A DNA stretch of 64,000 nt from Myroides sp. NP-2 (GTDB lineage: Bacteria > Bacteroidota > Bacteroidia > Flavobacteriales > Flavobacteriaceae): the NCBI RefSeq assembly GCF_014145665.1, contig NZ_JACHTD010000001.1:372001-436000 (forward strand), given 5' to 3'. Under the pieces are notes generated by a model. That model had not been told where the DNA came from. It was given only the letters and a program-made list of their open reading frames with translations, and ran no database searches. Positions 59,362-64,000 of this stretch are shown in pieces. A program made the position numbers and the translations under genes. How positions within the stretch are numbered: position 1 is the stretch's first letter; each line of letters starts with the position of its first letter.

Positions 59362-60023
59362 TTAACTAGTACGCTCAGGTTTTGAATCAAAGAGATGGTA
59401 CTGACTCGTGCTATTTCTTTTCTGCTCGGCAGATTCCCAAATACTCCACAAGTGAAGCCGTTCTATTCCCCAATGAGAAGGCAGTGAAAAAAGCAGTTGT
59501 CCCTCATGTCGTGTTCCTATTTTTTGAAAGATATAAAACTCGTCTAGTTTATCGTGATACACAAGTAAGGTAACTTGATCATCCGGTTGGCTGAGGATAT
59601 TACTCAATCGAGTATCCCAAGTGAATAAAAAGGTGTGTTGCTCCTGTTGTTGAAATTGCTCCTTCGTTGCTGCGGGTAAAGTACCTATAGCGAGTAAAAT
59701 CCGATCGAGAACGAGGTAAGGCGTACCCGCTAATACGGTGAACATTGCTTCATGAGCAAGGAAATGAGTTGTTCCTTTCCTGATAGGCGTTTGTTATTGA
59801 TTTGAAGTTCGACGGAATACAAATTCACCACATCTCGAACTTTGTTTACAAAACTAGAAACCAAACTGAACTTTTCTCGCTGTAGCTGTTGAGCAGGGGA
59901 GGCTTTTCGTTTAATAGATCTTGGATTGGTGCGCAATAAGTTTTTGCCTCTCCACTGATACCCCACCATATTGCCAATTTTACCTGATACCCCACCTAAA
60001 ATACCGTCTTTTATTTCTGCCAT
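59362..60023 (-). pseudogene. DUF6266 gene split by a frameshift
   Basis: The N-terminal part (59730-60023, 97 codons) starts MAEIKDGILGGVSGKIG and has GNMVGYQWRGKNLLR and PAQQLQREKFSLVS, typical of the N-terminus of DUF6266. It stops at 59730. The C-terminal part continues in another frame (59362-about 59765): LAIGTLPAATK, LFTWDTRLSN, DDQVTLLVYHD. This is the family's C-terminal half. Together they make one protein of about 220 residues, the family's usual length, so a one-base shift lies around 59740-59765. It is either a true pseudogene, a sequencing error, or (less likely) programmed frameshifting. Confidence 0.7.
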
Positions 60024-60454
60024 CGTTGCTTTTTTTTATTTTCTAAGATAGTAAGATGAATGCCAAAAAACGTGTAGTATTCAAAACTGGTTTGTAATTG
60101 TAAGTAGTTGTTTTTTACTTGGTTATTTTGTATTTAATCCAAAAGATAAAGGAATCAACGAACCCTTTTCGGTAGTCAAGAAGAAGATATGAAGTGTTTT
60201 TATTTGAGATAAAGGATACTTTAGGTTAGAAGCTAGTTGAAGTTTGAACAGAGGATGCTTCGAGTGTGCTTCGACCCTGCTTCGACAAAAAGGGCTTTTT
60301 TCCAGATATACTCGGAGGGGAGTCGGAGAAGTGTTGGAGGGGAGTAGAGGAGTGGTGATTGATACACCGGAAACGACAACTGGAAAGGAAGTTTTATATC
60401 ATTATTTAAATCGATTAAATAAAGGGGAATAATCTATTTATATAGAAGAAATTC
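60024..60454. other. Intergenic region with phased repeats
   Basis: About 430 bases without a credible gene between the DUF6266 relic (minus) and a lipoprotein gene (plus). Its centre holds the phased repeat at 60256-60350. Confidence 0.5.
60256..60350. repeat. Second inverted array of a 5-bp motif at 11-bp spacing
   Basis: TTCGA starts at 60259, 60270 and 60281 (inside TGCTTCGA). After a gap, CGGAG, CGGAG, TGGAG start at 60313, 60324 and 60335. Spacing is exactly 11 in both arms, and the second arm read backwards (CTCCG) resembles the first. The layout matches the element at 12940-13037. Confidence 0.65.
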
Positions 60455-60462
60455 TACCTTTG
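60455..60462 (+). promoter_or_regulatory. Promoter -7 element for the lipoprotein gene
   Basis: TACCTTTG fits TAnnTTTG and lies 16 bases before the ATG. Confidence 0.5.
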
Positions 60463-60478
60463 TTAGAAAACAAAGCAT

Positions 60479-61018
60479 ATGAAAAAACTATTTACTTTAG
60501 CCCTATTGGGCTTACTTACTTTAGGGTGTAAACAAGGGGAAAAACAAGATAATCCGATTAAAGAAGAGCCTACTGGAATTGCCGTTTCACAGGTATTTGA
60601 GCAAAGTGAAGCACTGAAAAAAATCAGCAGCGAATTGCTGATTCCCATGGAAATCGTAGAGCCCAATGCAAAAGAGGTAACCACCAAATACGGATTAGAA
60701 TTTGGAGGAAATTGTTATGCTTGCGATGTGGCAAATATTTTAATTGACGGAGAAATGATTACGCTGATGAATGCGTGTGATCTAAATAGTCAAATCTCTT
60801 TTATCATTGAATCAGTCGAGGAACAAGGACAGCAGATTAATATCCGCACTAAATTGCACACTTTTGTATTTGAACAAGTGGATGATTATCCTGTGTATAG
60901 CCTAAAAGTGATAGGAGAAGAACTAGATGAATCTATATTTAGAGAAGGAGCCTTCTATACGTTGCGCAGCTTATTGCAAACTTTTGAAGTACACGATTGT
61001 GAAGATTTTGAAGGATAG
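60479..61018 (+). CDS. Lipoprotein of unknown function
   Basis: A 179-residue lipoprotein with lipobox LTLGC (Cys17) and a Lys/Asp/Pro-rich linker. A compact domain follows with three further Cys (GGNCYACDVANIL, MNACDLNS, VHDCEDFEG) that may form disulfides. No family was recognised. It has its own promoter. Confidence 0.7.
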   Translation: MKKLFTLALLGLLTLGCKQGEKQDNPIKEEPTGIAVSQVFEQSEALKKISSELLIPMEIVEPNAKEVTTKYGLEFGGNCYACDVANILIDGEMITLMNACDLNSQISFIIESVEEQGQQINIRTKLHTFVFEQVDDYPVYSLKVIGEELDESIFREGAFYTLRSLLQTFEVHDCEDFEG

Positions 61019-61123
61019 GCTTTAGCCACTTCTAATTGATCGAAGGAATATCAGGCGGTTAATAAAGAAGGAGCCTTTGGTATAAAGCACAACAAGTCTT
61101 AGCCCTTTTTGGACCAAAAGAAG

Positions 61124-61153
61124 AAATTGTGATGGTCGCTCATCACAATTTTT
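61124..61153. terminator. Hairpin terminator between two converging genes
   Basis: The stem AAATTGTGATG/CATCACAATTT with a 6-base loop is followed by extra Ts on the plus strand. The minus-strand flank is A-poor, so it mainly serves the plus-strand lipoprotein. Confidence 0.65.
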
Positions 61154-61181
61154 CTGATTCGTTCTGTATCGCTATTACCCT

Positions 61182-61331
61182 CTATTCTGGTTGATCCTCA
61201 TCATTCTTTTTAGAGCTTCCTCCCATAAACATGAAGATCGCCACAACAAGACCTACACATACTAATCCAAAGATAATGATCATAAATGTGCCATTAGCAA
61301 AATTGTACAGTGGTAAATTCATTAAGTTCAT
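61182..61331 (-). CDS. Single-span small membrane protein
   Basis: A 49-residue frame from an ATG at 61331, missed by length filters. The product begins MNLMNLPLYNFANGTF, has one span (MIIIFGLVCVGLVVAIFMFM) and ends with a charged tail KKNDEDQPE. The composition is convincingly protein-like, and similar short proteins occur in flavobacteria as far as I recall. The function is unknown. Confidence 0.6.
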   Translation of the reverse strand: MNLMNLPLYNFANGTFMIIIFGLVCVGLVVAIFMFMGGSSKKNDEDQPE

Positions 61332-61421
61332 AATACGTGTTTATTTATGTTATTCTGTACTAATTTATGAAAAAAAATAATAATACAGTATGATAAATGT
61401 CAGTATATTATGACGAATAAT

Positions 61422-61453
61422 AAAAAACGCCTCTTTTTTTTTAAAAGAGGCGC
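61422..61453 (-). terminator. Terminator after the DUF4252 gene
   Basis: A 10-bp stem CGCCTCTTTT/AAAAGAGGCG is followed on the minus strand by a T-run. Confidence 0.9.
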
Positions 61454-61460
61454 TGTTTTT

Positions 61461-61985
61461 TTATAGTTTATCTAAGGTATTTCCTAAGGGAAGATTCATT
61501 TTCTTTGTTAAGGAAGACAGCTCGTTTAAGCTGAAATTTCCTGTGATTAGGACTAATACTGTTTCTTTGGAAGGATCTACACTTTCGTTTAGCATGACTA
61601 GCTCAGCAATGTTCTGGTTGCTACCCGATTTATCAATGTAGATGACGATTTTTGCGTCATTGTCTTTTTTATTTATGAGCTCTTTTAGTCCATTAGCTTG
61701 TATATATTCCTGAACCGCTGTAGTCATCGCTTTTTTATCCTCTGAGGATTTGGTGTTGAATACCCGTAAACTCGTCAATTTCTTAATTAGGTCAAAGTAG
61801 CGTTTTTCTTCAACATTTGTCGCTTCTACCTTCACATTGGCCATCATCTCAAACATCTTCTTATTTACGACTACATTGTTGATGCTCTTGCTCTTTTCAA
61901 ATTTCGAAAAGCTGTCTTGTCCAAAGGCTACATTTGCGGTGAAAATAACAAAGCAGAGAAAGACATATGATATTATTCGTTTCAT
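61461..61985 (-). CDS. DUF4252 protein
   Basis: A 174-residue exported protein: signal peptide 1-22 (cut before QDSFSKFEK), then the DUF4252 domain with LTSLRVFNT near 70 and LITGNFSLNELSSL near 150. Bacteroidota often place such genes with ECF sigma factors; none is in this window. The function is unknown. It is second to the small membrane protein gene upstream. Confidence 0.82.
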   Translation of the reverse strand: MKRIISYVFLCFVIFTANVAFGQDSFSKFEKSKSINNVVVNKKMFEMMANVKVEATNVEEKRYFDLIKKLTSLRVFNTKSSEDKKAMTTAVQEYIQANGLKELINKKDNDAKIVIYIDKSGSNQNIAELVMLNESVDPSKETVLVLITGNFSLNELSSLTKKMNLPLGNTLDKL

Positions 61986-61991
61986 ACTATT

Positions 61992-62210
61992 CTAATTAGT
62001 TGTATCGCTAGTATTTAAGGCTTTAGAAACCTCCGATAAAATGGTTTTACACTCCTGGTAAGCCACTTCTGGATTGGTAAAAGTACCAAGGCTGGTTTCT
62101 GGGGCTGCTGATTTTGTAGTATTCAAGTATTGAGATTGTACAACCAATACAAGTAAACTTACAAGCAGTATCCCACCAATGAAGTAGGTGAAGTTTCTTT
62201 TGTTCTTCAT
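61992..62210 (-). CDS. Small anchored protein upstream of DUF4252
   Basis: A 72-residue protein with one N-terminal membrane span (FTYFIGGILLVSLLVLVV) and a short soluble tail (NPEVAYQECKTILSEVSKAL). It lies six bases before the DUF4252 gene in the same unit. No family was recognised. Confidence 0.65.
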   Translation of the reverse strand: MKNKRNFTYFIGGILLVSLLVLVVQSQYLNTTKSAAPETSLGTFTNPEVAYQECKTILSEVSKALNTSDTTN

Positions 62211-62304
62211 TATTCTTGCGAACTAAATTAATATTATTGTAAAAATATAAAATATAATGGAATAATTACCATCTATTACTAATATAGTGTGAAAGCAGTA
62301 TAAT

Positions 62305-62342
62305 AAAAAATGCCCCAAAAAGGGTTTAACTTTTTGGGGCAT
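62305..62342 (-). terminator. Terminator after the surface lipoprotein gene
   Basis: A perfect 13-bp stem ATGCCCCAAAAAG/CTTTTTGGGGCAT with a 7-base loop is followed by T-run on the minus strand. Confidence 0.9.
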
Positions 62343-62365
62343 GTCTATTCAGACTCTTATTTTTA

Positions 62366-63394
62366 TTACTTATAGTTAGCGTAAAAGTTGTTCGTCATAA
62401 TTCCCGCTGTGAAGCTACTTACTTTTTTACCTTGTCTATAAACATTTACTTTACTAGGCTCGTTCATATCTCCTGCGTCTCCGACGTAAATGACTTTGTT
62501 AATTACATTAAACCCGTAAAAGGATGATACTTCGTTGAATGTTTCTGCTTCCAGGCTTAAAACTGGTGCTGTTTGTACGTAGGTGTCATTAGGTTTCCAA
62601 TTGTATACCTCATTCTTACTCGTATAGTATAAATCGTTGTTGTCTAAACGGAGGTTTTTTGCGTTAGCATTTCTCGTTGAGAAGAATTCTAAAACCTTTT
62701 CATCTGTATGTGCATCAAATTTAAGGAAGAAAGACTTGTCTTTAGTAGACGATATCGCGTAAACAAAATCACCTAATGTAGCTATTCCTTGCAATTTGTT
62801 GTCGATCGCTATTTTTTTCGTAATCGCAAATTCTGCGTTGATTACCACAATCTCACTTTTGGTTTCTGAAATATTCTTTTGTACATACAATTTAGTATTC
62901 CAGGCTAAGATTTGCCCTACTGGTGCATCCATTGGTATTTCATGAATGAATTTGTTGTTTGCATCATATACAGCAACCGATTTTCCCTCTTCGTTAGTTA
63001 CGTATAGGTTATTGTTCGCAAACGCAATATAAAGTGGTTTGTTTAATCCTTCTTTTATCGCACCTAGGTGTTTAAACGTATAGCGATCAAAGATTTCGAT
63101 CGTATTTGAACCTTTTAAAACTACATAGGCTTTATTGTCTTTAAAAGCAATACTATGCGCTAGATCTCCTAATACTTTTTCTGGCGTTTTTGCAATGTTT
63201 TCAAAGTACTTGTCGTAAGTAAAAGATGAAAATCCTATAGACGCATCATTTAATTGAAAACCTCCCTCGTTTAATATAATTAATCCGTTCTCAAGATTCG
63301 GACCTGGTTCTACCTCTACAAAAGGATCATCCGCTGTACTACAAGATGTTGAAAGGATTGATAATGATAGTGCTAGAAATAAAAGTTTTTTCAT
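62366..63394 (-). CDS. DUF5074 / YncE-like beta-propeller surface lipoprotein
   Basis: A 342-residue lipoprotein from the ATG at 63394 with signal MKKLLFLALSLSILSTSC (Cys18). CSTADDPF has acidic residues after the Cys, favouring surface display. The rest is a chain of beta-propeller blades (LAHSIAFKDNKAYVVLKGSN, IAFANNNLYVTNEEGKSVAVYD, and others). In Bacteroidota these proteins often sit beside a TonB receptor for cobalamin or other cofactors. The upstream neighbour is beyond the window, so the substrate is unknown. An in-frame ATG at 63406 is a less likely start. Confidence 0.78.
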   Translation of the reverse strand: MKKLLFLALSLSILSTSCSTADDPFVEVEPGPNLENGLIILNEGGFQLNDASIGFSSFTYDKYFENIAKTPEKVLGDLAHSIAFKDNKAYVVLKGSNTIEIFDRYTFKHLGAIKEGLNKPLYIAFANNNLYVTNEEGKSVAVYDANNKFIHEIPMDAPVGQILAWNTKLYVQKNISETKSEIVVINAEFAITKKIAIDNKLQGIATLGDFVYAISSTKDKSFFLKFDAHTDEKVLEFFSTRNANAKNLRLDNNDLYYTSKNEVYNWKPNDTYVQTAPVLSLEAETFNEVSSFYGFNVINKVIYVGDAGDMNEPSKVNVYRQGKKVSSFTAGIMTNNFYANYK

Positions 63395-63462
63395 ATTTAG
63401 TTGCATAGTATTAGTATTACACGAAAGTGAAAGTTTAATAAAATGTTAATTTTTATCTTTCT

Positions 63463-63492
63463 CAAAATTAGTTTTTATTCTGAAATAAACAA
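63463..63492 (-). promoter_or_regulatory. Promoter for the surface lipoprotein gene
   Basis: On the minus strand TAATTTTG (63463-63470) matches TAnnTTTG, and TTG (63490-63492) lies 19 bases upstream. Transcription would start about 60 bases before the ATG. No cobalamin-riboswitch-like sequence is recognisable. Confidence 0.6.
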
Positions 63493-64000
63493 GAACTAAA
63501 CTATAAAATTTATGGGCAACCCCCTGAATTAACGCTGAAATACGAATAGTAAACCGCATTGTGGAATTAAAATCAAGGATCCCATGGTGTTTTTAACACG
63601 ATTTTCTCTGGTTTTGCTCCTTATTTGATGCTTTATACTAACGAATAAATTCCTCCTATCGTATGTATAATGGTAAAAAAGGAGGAAATAGTTTCGATTG
63701 AAAAGGGGATATTGTAGTCCTAGACCTTTGTTAAAATGCAAAATGTGAAAGAGAAAAATTAGTTTGTAATTTTTAATATCACTTTTTACTTCGGAATGTT
63801 CAGAACTAAAGCTGTGTTTTTTGTATGGATTTTACCCTTTTGTCGCGAAAAATGATTGATAAGGTGACAAAGAAGACTAAATTGGTAAAAATGATAAAAA
63901 CTAAAAAGAGCATACTGCAAGCTCGCTAAGACTAGAAAAGATGTAACTAAAGTTCAAAGAAGGTTTCTTTTTCAAATTATTGGTTGTTTTTACTAGGGAA
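63493..64000. other. Right edge, no gene recognised
   Basis: About 500 AT-rich bases with no credible open frame or RNA. A 7-bp inverted repeat TTCCTCC/GGAGGAA (63650-63656 and 63681-63687) is the only notable structure. Confidence 0.4.

Noticed and set aside
63529..63741. 70-codon minus-strand frame near the right edge
   Set aside because: No family likeness and poor composition; sits upstream of a mapped promoter for the lipoprotein gene.
63407..64000. Cobalamin riboswitch upstream of the YncE-like lipoprotein
   Set aside because: None of the conserved B12-box-like sequence is recognisable, and the promoter lies close to the start codon.

Overview
The window is a low-GC bacterial chromosome segment from the Bacteroidota, most probably family Flavobacteriaceae. 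I infer a Myroides-like genus from overall gene content, without a database check. The evidence is the type IX secretion component PorT, gliding ATPase GldA, a TamL-type Omp85 lipoprotein, DUF5686, DUF4252 and DUF6266 proteins, the ExbB-ExbD-ExbD-TonB cluster, kynureninase and kynurenine 3-monooxygenase, and repeated use of the Bacteroidota promoter element TAnnTTTG. No rRNA, ordinary tRNA, CRISPR array, integrase or transposase was found.

Layout. 1-12 kb: housekeeping and envelope genes, mostly on the minus strand (fbaA start, tamL, TrmH-family methylase, porT, ubiE, acetyltransferase, alanine symporter, ppa, a DUF5686 protein, pdhB). 12.3-16 kb: an AT-rich accessory island with a surface-type lipoprotein, a decayed gene fragment, a 15-bp-stem hairpin, a nucleotidyltransferase, a PP-loop ATPase and a 54-residue Cys-rich peptide gene that is easily overlooked. 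16-26 kb: etfBA, a bifunctional-nuclease-family gene, thyA, a 2TM protein, folA, a deoxynucleoside kinase, gldA, a TauE/SafE permease, DAHP synthase-chorismate mutase and rsgA. 26-37 kb: a DUF3857 protein, dtd, a MazG-like hydrolase, aroA, queA and a kynurenine-degradation group (kynU, ureohydrolase, kmo). 37-48 kb: a HerA-like ATPase, exbB-exbD-exbD-tonB, a PstS-like lipoprotein, a TPR protein, a glycosyltransferase and a 2-oxoacid dehydrogenase E2.

48.7-56 kb is the most interesting part. A WYL-domain regulator and an acetyltransferase precede a 0.8 kb stretch without conventional genes. This is followed by slipin, two RlaP-type nucleotidyltransferases and RtcB, an RNA-repair operon. The leader of that operon contains two near-identical palindromes (CTACGCA-N7-TGCGTA) and then an RNA that can fold as a circularly permuted tRNA. 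Its T-arm, capped acceptor helix, U8-A9, D-arm and anticodon-stem strands all have canonical lengths, but the order is T-arm first and D-arm last. That is the architecture of the tRNA-mimic module of bacterial Y RNAs, although no Ro60/TROVE gene lies in the window.

The rest (56-64 kb) is accessory: DUF4272, an alpha/beta hydrolase with a MarR regulator, DUF1963, a frameshifted DUF6266 gene, lipoproteins, DUF4252 and a DUF5074/YncE-like surface lipoprotein. Unusual repeats include two inverted arrays of a 5-bp motif at exact 11-bp spacing, a family of GAGGGTG hairpins, a 14-copy heptanucleotide tract inside the RtcB operon, and several exact 14-bp tandem doublets.
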